Assembly: GCA_964543545.1 (NCBI GenBank) | Contig: CAZIYT010000002.1 | Location: forward strand, 248,001-312,000 | Reading direction: 5' to 3' | Length of the DNA: 64,000 nt | From: UBA4416 sp964543545 | GTDB lineage: Bacteria; Bacteroidota; Bacteroidia; B-17B0; Aurantibacillaceae | In this document: piece by piece, positions 25,418-34,286 of the stretch | Layout: every line of letters starts with the position of its first letter | How positions within the stretch are numbered: position 1 is the first letter of the stretch | Notes under the pieces: generated by a model | The model's input: the letters and a program-made list of their open reading frames with translations, nothing else | Told to the model about the DNA's origin: nothing | Database searches by the model: none | Position numbers and translations under genes: made by a program

Positions 25418-26287
25418 ATGGAGCGCAAGACATTTCTGAAATATTTAAGCATCTTACCATTTAGCAGTTTCGCTATGAATTTAAAAGACTTTGCAAGCAG
25501 GATGGAACAGGGATCGCCCAACGAAAAAATGCCCTTATTGTTTGTAGGGCACGGTAATCCCATGAATGCCATTACCGATAACATCTATAGAAAAGAGTGG
25601 GAGCAGATCGCTAAAAAGATCACCGTTCCCAAAGCTATCTTATGCATTTCGGCCCACTGGCTCACCAAAGGCACCTTTGTGACGATGGCTGATAAGCCGG
25701 CTACCATCCACGATTTCGGCGGTTTTCCGGAAGAGCTTTTTCAACAGCAATATCCCGCCAAAGGCGCGGTGGATTATGCAAAAATGACCATCGAGCAGGT
25801 GAAGTCAACTCCGGTTCATGAGGATTTTGAATGGGGGCTGGATCATGGCGCCTGGTGTGTGCTGAAAGCCATGTATCCTGCTGCCGATATCCCCGTTTAC
25901 CAAATGAGTATCGACTATACAAAGCCTGCCGAATACCACTTCAAGCTGGCTAAAGAGCTGGCCTTTTTAAGAACGAAAGGCGTGCTGATTGTAGGAAGCG
26001 GAAACGTGGTGCATAACCTTGGAAAGCTGAGCATGAATGGAAATACCTTCGACTGGGCGCTTGAATTTGATGCCTTTGTGAAAAAGAATATTGACGAGGA
26101 TACACCGCAAAACCTGGTGGATTATACCAAATTAGGGGCCCTGGCAACGATGGCGCATCCATCAAACGATCACTACCTGCCCTTGATCTATACGCTGGGC
26201 CTGCGTGATAAAGCAGATGAGAAAATGTACTTCACGGAAAACTTCGACCTGGGTTCCATCAGCATGCGCAGCGTGATGTTTAGCTAA
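25418..26287 (+). CDS. ygiD: 4,5-DOPA dioxygenase extradiol-like protein (YgiD family)
   Basis: I choose the ATG at 25418 over the TTG at 25391, giving 289 residues that begin MERKTFLKYLSILPFSSFAM, resembling a short signal or Tat-like leader. The catalytic core is a class III extradiol-dioxygenase fold with metal ligands in GHGNPMNAI, SAHWLTKG and MAHPSNDHY, and the DHGAW motif. Family members oxidise catechols such as DOPA, but the native role in most bacteria is unclear. It is divergent from the esterase gene. Confidence 0.88.
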   Translation: MERKTFLKYLSILPFSSFAMNLKDFASRMEQGSPNEKMPLLFVGHGNPMNAITDNIYRKEWEQIAKKITVPKAILCISAHWLTKGTFVTMADKPATIHDFGGFPEELFQQQYPAKGAVDYAKMTIEQVKSTPVHEDFEWGLDHGAWCVLKAMYPAADIPVYQMSIDYTKPAEYHFKLAKELAFLRTKGVLIVGSGNVVHNLGKLSMNGNTFDWALEFDAFVKKNIDEDTPQNLVDYTKLGALATMAHPSNDHYLPLIYTLGLRDKADEKMYFTENFDLGSISMRSVMFS

Positions 26288-26459
26288 GCTTTTTATCAGC
26301 CTGACCCGGAAGATTTTCAAGACCTTCCGGGTATGGTTCAGACTATTCTGATCCTTATTCTAATCTGCTCCATCAGCGTCGCCTGCGTTCTATTGCCTTT
26401 TCAATCAGTCTGGAATCATCTTAACGCGTCCTATCCCCGTTTTTACTCAAAATCATAAC

Positions 26460-26490
26460 TTGACTTTATCCTGAATTAAATGTACATTCG
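26460..26490 (+). promoter_or_regulatory. maeB promoter
   Basis: TTG (26460-26462), a 20-base spacer and TACATTCG (26483-26490, one change from consensus) sit 21 bases before the ATG. Confidence 0.55.
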
Positions 26491-26511
26491 TTCTCTTAAA
26501 ATTTAACATTT

Positions 26512-28782
26512 ATGGCTAAATTCAGAAAGCAGGACGCTTTAGATTATCACTCCCAAGGAAGACCCGGAAAAATTGAAGTAATTCCCACTAAACCATACAG
26601 TACCCAAAGAGACCTCACCTTAGCTTATTCTCCCGGCGTAGCAGAGCCTTGCCTGGAAATCGAAAAGAACCCCGAAGATGCTTACAAATACACGGCCAAA
26701 GGCAACCTGGTAGCCGTTATTTCCAATGGTACCGCCGTTCTGGGCTTAGGCGACATAGGCGCCCTGGCCTCCAAGCCCGTGATGGAAGGAAAAGGCCTCC
26801 TGTTCAAGATCTTCGCCGACATCGATGTGTTCGATATTGAAGTGGACACGAAGAACATTGACGAATTTGTCAACACCGTTAAAAATATCGCTCCTACCTT
26901 TGGAGGGATTAACCTCGAAGACATTAAAGCCCCTGAGTGCTTTGAGATCGAGCGCCGCCTGAAAGAGGAGTTGAATATCCCCTTAATGCATGACGATCAG
27001 CATGGTACAGCCATCATTTCATCGGCAGGTTTACTGAATGCGGTTGAGCTTTCGGGCAAGAAAATGGAAGAGGTGAAGCTCGTGATCAACGGGGCCGGTG
27101 CTTCCGCCAACTCCTGCGCCAAGATGTATATTGCCGTAGGTGTCAAAAAAGAGAACATCACCATGCTCGACAGCAAAGGGGTGATTCACAAAGGAAGAAC
27201 GGACCTAGACCAGTATAAGTCCTTTTTCGCTTCGGAGAATACGAAGATCAATACGCTGGATGAAGCCATCAAAGGCGCCGATGTATTTGTAGGGCTTTCC
27301 AAAGGCAACATCCTGTCGCAGGACATGGTCCGCTCGATGGCGCCTAACTGCATTGTGTTTGCCTTAGCGAATCCTACGCCTGAAATTTCTTATGAAGATG
27401 CCCTGGCTTCCCGTCAGGATATTATCATGGCCACTGGCCGCAGCGACCATCCTAACCAGGTGAATAATGTACTGGGCTTCCCTTTCATTTTCAGGGGAGC
27501 GCTCGATGTAAGAGCTACCAGCATCAATGAGGAAATGAAGCTGGCGGCGGCTTTAGCCATTGCCCGCCTGGCAAAAGAGCCTGTTCCCGATTATGTGAAC
27601 CTGGCCTATGGCTCCAAGAACCTGAGCTTCGGTACGGATTACATCATCCCGAAGCCAATCGACAACCGTTTGATCTCTACCGTGAGTTCGGCGGTAGCTA
27701 AGGCTGCCATCGACAGTGGTGTGGCCAAGCACGTGATTACCGATTGGGATGCGTATGCCAATGAGCTCGAGAACCGCTTAGGTAAGAATAATAAGCTGAT
27801 GAGAAGCGTGGCCAACAAGGCCAAGTCGAATCCGAAACGCGTCGTATTTACCGAGGCGGATACGTATAAAATATTGAAAGCTGCGCAGGTAGCGAAAGAC
27901 GAAGGCATTGCCAAGCCGATCCTGTTAGGCAATAAAGAGAAAATTCTTTCCCTGATTGAAGAGCATGGCCTCGACATGGGCAATATTCCGATCATCGATA
28001 CCTGGTTGCCGGAAGAAGAAGAGCGTCGCAACGAATTCGGAGACCTGCTCTGGAAGAAGCGCCAGCGCCGTGGTCTCACGCAATACGATGCCCGCAAGCT
28101 GATGCGCGACCGTAACTATTTCGGCGCCTCTATGGTAGAGCTGGGGCTGGCGGATGCCATGATCTCCGGTCTTACCCGCAAATATGGCGCGCCTATTAAA
28201 CCGGCGCTGGATATTATCGGAGTGCAGGAAGGAGTGAGCCGCGTGGCTGGCTTATACATTATGGTCACCAAGCGCGGTCCTTATTTCTTTGCCGATACCA
28301 CGATGAATGCTGATCCTACAGCACAGCAGCTGGCAGATATTGCAGCCTTAACGGCAAGTACCGTGAAGCAATTCAACATCACCCCAAAAATTGCGATGCT
28401 GTCTTATTCCAATTTCGGCTCTGCAGAAGGCGAGGTGCCTAAAAAAGTACAGCAGGCTGTTAAGATCCTTCATGATAATTATCCGGGACTGATTGTGGAT
28501 GGCGACATCCAGGCCAACTTCGCGGTGAATAACGAATTGCTGAAAGAGCAGTTTCCGTTCAGCACGCTGGTAGACCGCGATGTGAATACCTTTATTTTCC
28601 CAAACCTGGCGGCAGGCAACATCGCTTACAAGCTCATGCAGGAGCTGGGTGGTGCGGAAGCCATCGGTCCTGTGCTTATGGGGCTGAAGAAACCGGTGCA
28701 CGTTCTGCAATTAGGTTCTTCCGTACGCGAGATCGTAAACATGATCACGATTGCGGTAGTAGATGCGCAGGAGAAACGGTAA
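26512..28782 (+). CDS. maeB: NADP-dependent malic enzyme, MaeB type with phosphotransacetylase-like domain
   Basis: The enzyme oxidatively decarboxylates malate to pyruvate, producing NADPH. The 756-residue length is diagnostic of the hybrid MaeB form: a malic N-terminal domain with the TLAYSPGVAEPC motif, an NAD-binding domain with the ANGAGAS-like loop (VINGAGASANSC) and DDQHGTA metal site, then a C-terminal phosphate-acetyltransferase-like domain of about 320 residues that is thought to be regulatory. All parts are intact. It is convergent with lon, with two terminators between. Confidence 0.96.
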   Translation: MAKFRKQDALDYHSQGRPGKIEVIPTKPYSTQRDLTLAYSPGVAEPCLEIEKNPEDAYKYTAKGNLVAVISNGTAVLGLGDIGALASKPVMEGKGLLFKIFADIDVFDIEVDTKNIDEFVNTVKNIAPTFGGINLEDIKAPECFEIERRLKEELNIPLMHDDQHGTAIISSAGLLNAVELSGKKMEEVKLVINGAGASANSCAKMYIAVGVKKENITMLDSKGVIHKGRTDLDQYKSFFASENTKINTLDEAIKGADVFVGLSKGNILSQDMVRSMAPNCIVFALANPTPEISYEDALASRQDIIMATGRSDHPNQVNNVLGFPFIFRGALDVRATSINEEMKLAAALAIARLAKEPVPDYVNLAYGSKNLSFGTDYIIPKPIDNRLISTVSSAVAKAAIDSGVAKHVITDWDAYANELENRLGKNNKLMRSVANKAKSNPKRVVFTEADTYKILKAAQVAKDEGIAKPILLGNKEKILSLIEEHGLDMGNIPIIDTWLPEEEERRNEFGDLLWKKRQRRGLTQYDARKLMRDRNYFGASMVELGLADAMISGLTRKYGAPIKPALDIIGVQEGVSRVAGLYIMVTKRGPYFFADTTMNADPTAQQLADIAALTASTVKQFNITPKIAMLSYSNFGSAEGEVPKKVQQAVKILHDNYPGLIVDGDIQANFAVNNELLKEQFPFSTLVDRDVNTFIFPNLAAGNIAYKLMQELGGAEAIGPVLMGLKKPVHVLQLGSSVREIVNMITIAVVDAQEKR

Positions 28783-28807
28783 AAGAACATATTAAAGATA
28801 AAAAGAG

Positions 28808-28843
28808 AAAAGACACAGGACTCATTGAGCTTGTGTCTTTTTT
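28808..28843 (+). terminator. maeB terminator
   Basis: AAAAGACACA (28808-28817) pairs with TGTGTCTTTT (28832-28841), then T. The same stem sequence is reused in the lon terminator 50 bases on. Confidence 0.85.
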
Positions 28844-28863
28844 GTTTTAATAAGGTTTGCGTT

Positions 28864-28886
28864 GTCGCGGATTTGCAATCCATGAC
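28864..28886. repeat. palindromic repeat between the maeB and lon terminators
   Basis: GTCGCGGATT and AATCCATGAC flank TGC. It is a degenerate relative of the perfect copy at 39187-39209 (GTCACGGAT and ATCCGTGAC). Confidence 0.5.
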
Positions 28887-28891
28887 CATAA

Positions 28892-28924
28892 AAAAAGACA
28901 CAAGTTTTTCTCTTGTGTCTTTTT
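28892..28924 (-). terminator. lon terminator
   Basis: AAAAAGACACAAG (28892-28904) pairs with CTTGTGTCTTTTT (28912-28924). On the minus strand it follows the lon stop by about 34 bases. It could also act on the plus strand. Confidence 0.8.
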
Positions 28925-28958
28925 ATCTTATATCTGGCTTTTCACCAACAACCAGGAG

Positions 28959-31376
28959 CTACTTCAGCAGCGCCAGTTCCAGCACTTCAATCATCTGCGT
29001 CACGTAATGGAATTTCAGGCCTTTTAAATAAGTTGCATTGATGTCTTCAATGTCTTTTTTATTGTCGGCACATAAAATAATTTCCTTGATGCCCGCACGT
29101 TTCGCTGCCAGGATCTTTTCCTTGATGCCGCCAACAGGAAGCACTTTTCCGCGCAGGGTGATCTCTCCGGTCATTGCCAGGTTCTTTTTCACTTTGCGCT
29201 TGGTTAAGGCGGAAGTAATAGAGGTCAGCATGGCGATACCCGCACTTGGTCCGTCTTTTGGCGTAGCACCTTCCGGAACGTGTACGTGCACATTGTAAGT
29301 TTCAAACATGTCGGCATCGATGTTCAGCTGCTCATTGTGCGATTTGATGTATTCCAGGGCCAGCGTGGCACTTTCCTTCATCACATCGCCCAGGTTCCCG
29401 GTCAGCGTCAGCTTGCCGCTTTTACCTTTCGAAAGGCTCGTTTCGATAAATAAAATGTCACCGCCTACCTGTGTCCAGGCCAGGCCTGTTACCACACCCG
29501 GAACATCATTGCCCTGGTATTTTGCTTTTTCATGCGAAGGCCCTAATATTTTGGAAATGCTTTCCTCGTTGATCTTCGGCAGCTCGTCTTCCTTCACCAC
29601 GTGCACGGCAACGTGACGGGCAATCTTCGACAGGCGTTTCTCCAGGTTCCTCACACCGCTCTCGGCCGTGTAATTCTCTACGATGTATTCCAGCAGCTTG
29701 TCGCTTAATTTCAGCTGCGATTTTTTCAGGCCGTTCTCCTCAATTTGTTTAGGAAGTAAATGCTGTTTCGCAATTTCAATTTTCTCCTCCACGGTATATC
29801 CGCTCACATCAATGATCTCCATCCGGTCGCGCAGGGCAGGCTGTATGGTCGATAAATTGTTGCAGGTAGCAATGAACATCACTTTGCTGAGGTCGTAATC
29901 GTTTTCCAGGAAGTTATCGTAGAAGGTCGAGTTTTGCTCAGGGTCAAGAACCTCTAACAAAGCAGAAGAAGGATCGCCGTGAAAATCGCTTCCCACCTTA
30001 TCGATCTCATCCAATATAAAAACTGGGTTCGACGATTGCACTTTTTTTAGATTCTGTAAGATCCTTCCCGGCATCGCACCGATATAGGTTTTGCGGTGTC
30101 CGCGGATCTCGCTCTCATCCTTTAAGCCGCCAAGGCTCATGCGGATGTATTTACGGCCAATGGCCCGGGCAATGCTTTTTCCTAAAGAGGTTTTACCAAC
30201 ACCCGGAGGACCGTAGAGGCAAAGGATCGGCGCTTTCAGGTCGCCTTTCAGCTTCAGCACTGCCAGGTGTTCCAGGATGCGCTCTTTCACTTTGTCTAAT
30301 CCGAAGTGATCTTCGTTCAATACTTTTTCCGCATGCTTCAGATCGAAGTTATCCGTGGTGTATTCTCCCCAGGGCAGATCCAGCAAGAGCTCCACGTAAT
30401 TGGTCTGTACACCGAACTCGGCCGAGTTGGGATTCATCCGTGATAATTTTCCGAGCTGCTTCTCAAATACTTCGGCAATTTCGGCCGTCCATTTTTTAGT
30501 GGCAGCGCGCTCCTTGAACTCTTCGATGTCCTGCTCGTAGCTTTTCTCACCCAATTCCTCCTGGATCGTTTTGATCTGCTGGTGCAGGAAATAATCGCGC
30601 TGTTGCTTGTCGATATCCACTTTCACCTTGTTCTGGATCTGGTTTTTCAGCTCCAGCATTTGCAGGTCTTTCGCCAGGTGAGTCAGCACCATCGTGGCCC
30701 TTTCCTTGAGGTTAGGCACTTCCAGCATGGCCTGTTTTTCGGCTGAAGAGGCATTCATGTTGGATGAAATAAAATTCACCATGAAATTCTGGCTCTCGAT
30801 GTTGTTGAGCGCAAAGCCTGCTTCCGTAGGGATATGAGACGATTTCTGGATGATCTGTAAGGCCGTATCTTTTAAGCCGGAAACGATTGCCTGGAATTCC
30901 TCATCGTCTTTTTCAGGGCGCGTTTCCTCAAAGGATTCTGTCCGCACCTTATAGAAAGGCTCGGTTTGAATAAATTCTTTGATCTTAAAGCGTTTTTTTC
31001 CCTGGATGATGACGGTGGTATTGCCATCGGGCATGCGGAGCATTTTGATGATGCGCGCCACGGTGCCTATGCTATACAGGTCGTCCGGCTCAGGATCTTC
31101 CACCGTATCGTTTCTTTGGGTGACCACCCCTACGGTTTTATCGCCTTTATAGGCTTCCCTGATCAGGCTGATGGATTTATCCCGGCCCACGGTAATGGGA
31201 ATGACCACGCCCGGAAATAAGACGGTGTTCCGGAGCGGTAATATTGACAGTGTTTCCGGAATGTCTTCGGCATGCATGCTGTCTTCATCTTCGCTGGAAA
31301 GCAGGGGTATAAAATCGGTGTCCTCGTCCATTAATGGCTCAAAGGGCAGTTTATCGTTGTTTTTAAAGAAACTCAT
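28959..31376 (-). CDS. lon: ATP-dependent Lon protease
   Basis: This 805-residue cytosolic AAA+ protease degrades damaged and regulatory proteins. It has the Lon substrate-binding N-terminal domain, a central AAA+ module with the Walker A GPPGVGKTSLGKS and Walker B FILDEIDK, and a C-terminal peptidase domain with the catalytic Ser in KDGPSAG and Lys in GIKEKILAAK. The acidic N-terminal leader (about 35 residues) is longer than in E. coli Lon but normal in Bacteroidota. It is expressed from its own promoter region, opposite the riboswitch leader. Confidence 0.97.
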   Translation of the reverse strand: MSFFKNNDKLPFEPLMDEDTDFIPLLSSEDEDSMHAEDIPETLSILPLRNTVLFPGVVIPITVGRDKSISLIREAYKGDKTVGVVTQRNDTVEDPEPDDLYSIGTVARIIKMLRMPDGNTTVIIQGKKRFKIKEFIQTEPFYKVRTESFEETRPEKDDEEFQAIVSGLKDTALQIIQKSSHIPTEAGFALNNIESQNFMVNFISSNMNASSAEKQAMLEVPNLKERATMVLTHLAKDLQMLELKNQIQNKVKVDIDKQQRDYFLHQQIKTIQEELGEKSYEQDIEEFKERAATKKWTAEIAEVFEKQLGKLSRMNPNSAEFGVQTNYVELLLDLPWGEYTTDNFDLKHAEKVLNEDHFGLDKVKERILEHLAVLKLKGDLKAPILCLYGPPGVGKTSLGKSIARAIGRKYIRMSLGGLKDESEIRGHRKTYIGAMPGRILQNLKKVQSSNPVFILDEIDKVGSDFHGDPSSALLEVLDPEQNSTFYDNFLENDYDLSKVMFIATCNNLSTIQPALRDRMEIIDVSGYTVEEKIEIAKQHLLPKQIEENGLKKSQLKLSDKLLEYIVENYTAESGVRNLEKRLSKIARHVAVHVVKEDELPKINEESISKILGPSHEKAKYQGNDVPGVVTGLAWTQVGGDILFIETSLSKGKSGKLTLTGNLGDVMKESATLALEYIKSHNEQLNIDADMFETYNVHVHVPEGATPKDGPSAGIAMLTSITSALTKRKVKKNLAMTGEITLRGKVLPVGGIKEKILAAKRAGIKEIILCADNKKDIEDINATYLKGLKFHYVTQMIEVLELALLK

Positions 31377-31481
31377 AGCTCAAATTTGCTTAACAATATA
31401 CGATTATTATGCCATTCGTGTTTTGCGACTTTGTGTCATAGTGCCGCTAAAGCGGGTATTTAACGTTATTTCGGAAAATAG

Positions 31482-31489
31482 TATATTTG
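31482..31489 (+). promoter_or_regulatory. -7 box of the cobalamin-riboswitch transcript
   Basis: TATATTTG matches the consensus; the -33 half is not clear. Two AACGTT inverted motifs flank it (31462-31467 and 31491-31496), a possible operator. The predicted leader is about 315 nucleotides. Confidence 0.5.
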
Positions 31490-31559
31490 CAACGTTAATA
31501 AGGGAATTTGGTTGAAACCATCTCAAAATAGTTTTTAAACTATTTGCGTAGGATTTTTC

Positions 31560-31770
31560 ATTCAGGCGAGGCCTTTTTCGAAGTTCATACTTCCATAAAA
31601 GACAAGCCAGGAGCTGAGAAGTATTTTAAGATGGTTTCTGTAGTCCAAAACTGTACCCGCAGCTGTAAGCCTTTTTGGTGTTATGCTTATTGCCACTGTC
31701 ACGATGTATCGTGACGGGAAGGCGCATAACCAGGCAAGTCAGAAGACCTGTTAATAAACCGATGTTTAGA
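31560..31770 (+). promoter_or_regulatory. cobalamin (adenosylcobalamin-type) riboswitch
   Basis: The core is recognisable: the ACTGTACCCGCAGCTGTAA segment (31650-31668), a stem GTTATGC (31680-31686) with GCATAAC (31724-31730), GCCACTG at 31692-31698, GGGAAGG at 31716-31722 and the B12 box AAGTCAGAAGACCTG at 31736-31750. The ends are approximate. The variable arm is the perfect-arm palindrome GTCACGATGTATCGTGAC. No terminator hairpin with a T-run follows, so control is probably at translation of the T9SS protein gene starting at 31812, repressing it when cobalamin is plentiful. Confidence 0.88.
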
Positions 31771-31811
31771 GTTTCGGGAAAAAGGCTCATAAAGACATTG
31801 TACCATTTAAG

Positions 31812-32804
31812 ATGAAGCACATCACGCTTATTTCCTTGTCGGGCCTGCTGGTATCGGGCCTCAGTTCCTTTGCACAATTTGCTCCCGGAGTAGGGCAGGC
31901 CGGCACCACGGCCATGTTTAAAGACAGCTCCGCCTTTGTAGGCTGGGCTACCAAATGCAGCATCACCAGGGGCCTGCAGGATATTTCGGTAAGTTCGGGC
32001 CCTTATGCGACAGTAGGCGATAGTGCCTCCGCTTTCGGTAAAGCGGGAACCACAGGCGTGGTAAGCCTCGGCGACGGAGGTATGGCAGTCCTGCAGTTTG
32101 CAAGCCCTATTCAGAATGCCCCGGGACCCGATCTCGCTGTGTTTGAAAATAGTTTCGACGATTCCTTCCTGGAGCTGGCTTTTGTAGAAGTAAGCAGCGA
32201 TGGCGGCACCTGGTTCAGATTCCCTGCGGTGAGCAATACCGACGCCACGACCCAGACCGGTAGCTTCGGCCTTACCGATCCTACAAAAATCAATAACCTC
32301 GCCGGGAAATACAGGGCCAATTACGGGACACCTTTCGACCTGTCAGATATTCCGGATAACCTCCTGCTGAATAAGCAGGCCATCACGCATGTACGCATTA
32401 TAGACGTGGTAGGCTGCATCCAGGATCAATACTGCACGCGCGATGTAAATAACAATAAGGTAAACGATCCCTGGCCCACGGCCTTTGGCAGCGGCGGTTT
32501 CGACCTCGATGCCGTTGGTGTGATCCACCAGTCGGGCACGGTCATGTCTGTGGATGAAGAAACACAGAGCCTTGCAGCAGCTTTATTCCCGAACCCGGCA
32601 AGCGATTTCTTATACATCCGGGTGAATACCGATGAGGAGTATTCGCTAAGTGTGGTCAATGTATTGGGAGAAGTGGTGATGCAGGCAAGGAATGCGAGTC
32701 GCTTATCTGTCAGTGAATTGAAAGAAGGTGTTTATACCCTGGAAATAACAAGCGCCGGAAAGCGCAGCGTTCAGAAGTTTATACGGTCGGCATCAATGAA
32801 TTGA
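31812..32804 (+). CDS. T9SS-sorted surface protein under cobalamin riboswitch control
   Basis: This 330-residue protein has a signal peptide ending at SFAQ and a beta-rich body with no membrane helix. Acidic and aromatic conserved stretches include VFENSFDDSFLELAFVEVSS and GGFDLDAVGV. A T9SS type A sorting domain starts about residue 258 with FPNPASDF and ends in the typical strand-rich tail. I do not know the family's function. Control by the riboswitch suggests a surface protein that captures or processes cobalamin, acting with a TonB-dependent receptor encoded elsewhere. That is inference. Confidence 0.82.
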   Translation: MKHITLISLSGLLVSGLSSFAQFAPGVGQAGTTAMFKDSSAFVGWATKCSITRGLQDISVSSGPYATVGDSASAFGKAGTTGVVSLGDGGMAVLQFASPIQNAPGPDLAVFENSFDDSFLELAFVEVSSDGGTWFRFPAVSNTDATTQTGSFGLTDPTKINNLAGKYRANYGTPFDLSDIPDNLLLNKQAITHVRIIDVVGCIQDQYCTRDVNNNKVNDPWPTAFGSGGFDLDAVGVIHQSGTVMSVDEETQSLAAALFPNPASDFLYIRVNTDEEYSLSVVNVLGEVVMQARNASRLSVSELKEGVYTLEITSAGKRSVQKFIRSASMN

Positions 32805-32880
32805 TTCGTGCGGATGGACATTCCATTTTTTAAACCACATAGGCACATAGAAAATATAGGAAACAGGAAGATAGCAGAGA

Positions 32881-32942
32881 GTGGCTTCGACTTCGTTCAG
32901 TCGCCTGGCAATCAAAGTTGTTCTTACCGATAGCTATCGGTA
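32881..32942. repeat. intergenic palindromes
   Basis: GTGGCTTCGACTTCGTTCAG (from 32881) is a further copy of the 9499-9580 family. TACCGATAGCTATCGGTA at 32925-32942 is a perfect 18-base palindrome. They lie in the 247-base gap between the surface-protein gene and the convergent membrane gene; no gene is seen there. Confidence 0.65.
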
Positions 32943-33051
32943 CATTGCCTTTAACCTCTGAGCAGCTGGTCAGATGGGCATTTCATCTGCATTCAATTTT
33001 TAACTACAGGGGCAGGGATCAGCGTTCTATTGCTTCTGCGTTCCGATTTTT

Positions 33052-33531
33052 TTACTTGAACAAGGCCTTGAAGGTATCAAAGAAAAACAGGAAGGCGAAG
33101 TAGAATACAAAGCACCATACCACGCCCGAGACGCTTAAATAGAGAATGACTTTTTTCTTGTCCTTATAAAAGCGCTCTGCGAGAAAGGCACCGATAGGAA
33201 TGGACAAGAGCACAGGGGTGATCACGGCAATGCCTACAAGCCCGAAACGGCGCTTGATGCGGATGATACGGCGGTTCCCGCTCGTAAAGATTTTTTTCGG
33301 TTTTTTCGACGGAAACCATCTTTCTTTGAGCCTATCCCACCATTTCAGAATTCCTGCGCTGAGGTAGGTGAATACGACTGAGCCGAGTATCGCGCCGATA
33401 CAGCTACTGAGCAATGCCATGACATAATTGGAACCGTAAATCAGGATAATGGTGGGTGTCCCGATTTTAGATAAAGAGATCGTATTGGCAAGTACCGCAG
33501 AAATAAATTTCCATATTTCGTTGCTGTCCAT
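33052..33531 (-). CDS. small integral membrane protein, small multidrug-export-like
   Basis: This 159-residue protein has about four membrane helices (roughly residues 7-25, 30-60, 95-115 and 128-150) separated by a basic cytosolic loop rich in Lys and Arg. The loop is followed by RFGLVGIAVITPVLLSIPIGA, the stretch typical of the small multidrug-export-like family. The function is uncertain. It lies 23 bases from upp on the same strand, so it is probably co-transcribed. Confidence 0.6.
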   Translation of the reverse strand: MDSNEIWKFISAVLANTISLSKIGTPTIILIYGSNYVMALLSSCIGAILGSVVFTYLSAGILKWWDRLKERWFPSKKPKKIFTSGNRRIIRIKRRFGLVGIAVITPVLLSIPIGAFLAERFYKDKKKVILYLSVSGVVWCFVFYFAFLFFFDTFKALFK

Positions 33532-33554
33532 GAAGTGGGTCCTGGATAAGTGTA

Positions 33555-34205
33555 TTATATTTTTTCTCCAAAAGCAAGATCGCCGGCATCTCCAAGCCCC
33601 GGAACAATGTAGGAATGCGCTGTCAGCTCTTCATCTACCGCACCGCACCAGATCGTGAAATTCTGTGTGGGCATATTGGCCATCACATAATCCACACCCT
33701 GTTTGCTGCTGATGGCAGAAACAATGTGCACATGCTTAGGCATGCCTTTCGCCAGGATGGCTTTGTAAGCCAGCACGATGGATGAGCCTGTGGCAATCAT
33801 CGGATCGCACATGATCAGCACTTTATTTTCGATGCTCGGGCTCGACACATATTCCACGTGAATATCAAAGGTATTGTCTTTGTGATGCCTTCTGTAAGCC
33901 GAAATAAAAGCGTTATCCGCCCTGTCGAAATAATTAAGCACTCCCAGGTGGATCGGTAATCCGGCACGCAGGATGGTGGCGATTATTGGTTGCGCTTTTA
34001 AATGACTGGTTTGCGCAATTCCTAGCGGCGTGGTGGTTTCACGGCTTTCATATTCCATCGTTTTGGAGATCTCATAACTGATGATCTCCCCGATGCGCTC
34101 CAGGTTTTTCCGGAAGCGCATGCTATCGCTCTGGATAGACGTATCCCGCAATTCAGCGATGAACTGATTGAAGATGGAATGTTGTTGAGAAAGTATATGA
34201 ACCAT
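33555..34205 (-). CDS. upp: uracil phosphoribosyltransferase
   Basis: The enzyme makes UMP from uracil and PRPP in pyrimidine salvage. The 216 residues are of family length and contain the PRPP-binding MCDPMIATGSS motif and the C-terminal uracil-site region GLGDAGDLAFG. It starts at 34205, and a short membrane-protein gene follows on the same strand. No pyrimidine-responsive leader is apparent. Confidence 0.93.
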   Translation of the reverse strand: MVHILSQQHSIFNQFIAELRDTSIQSDSMRFRKNLERIGEIISYEISKTMEYESRETTTPLGIAQTSHLKAQPIIATILRAGLPIHLGVLNYFDRADNAFISAYRRHHKDNTFDIHVEYVSSPSIENKVLIMCDPMIATGSSIVLAYKAILAKGMPKHVHIVSAISSKQGVDYVMANMPTQNFTIWCGAVDEELTAHSYIVPGLGDAGDLAFGEKI

Positions 34206-34286
34206 AGTTTTAGCCGGTATTGTCTTGTTTTTGATGTTCTAAATATACTATAAATTTAGGTAGTGTTGAGACGCTTTTATGAAAAT

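Noticed and set aside
31626..31877. An 83-codon minus-strand open frame across the cobalamin riboswitch and the next start.
   Set aside because: It overlaps the aptamer core and a gene start in the opposite direction and has no coding character.
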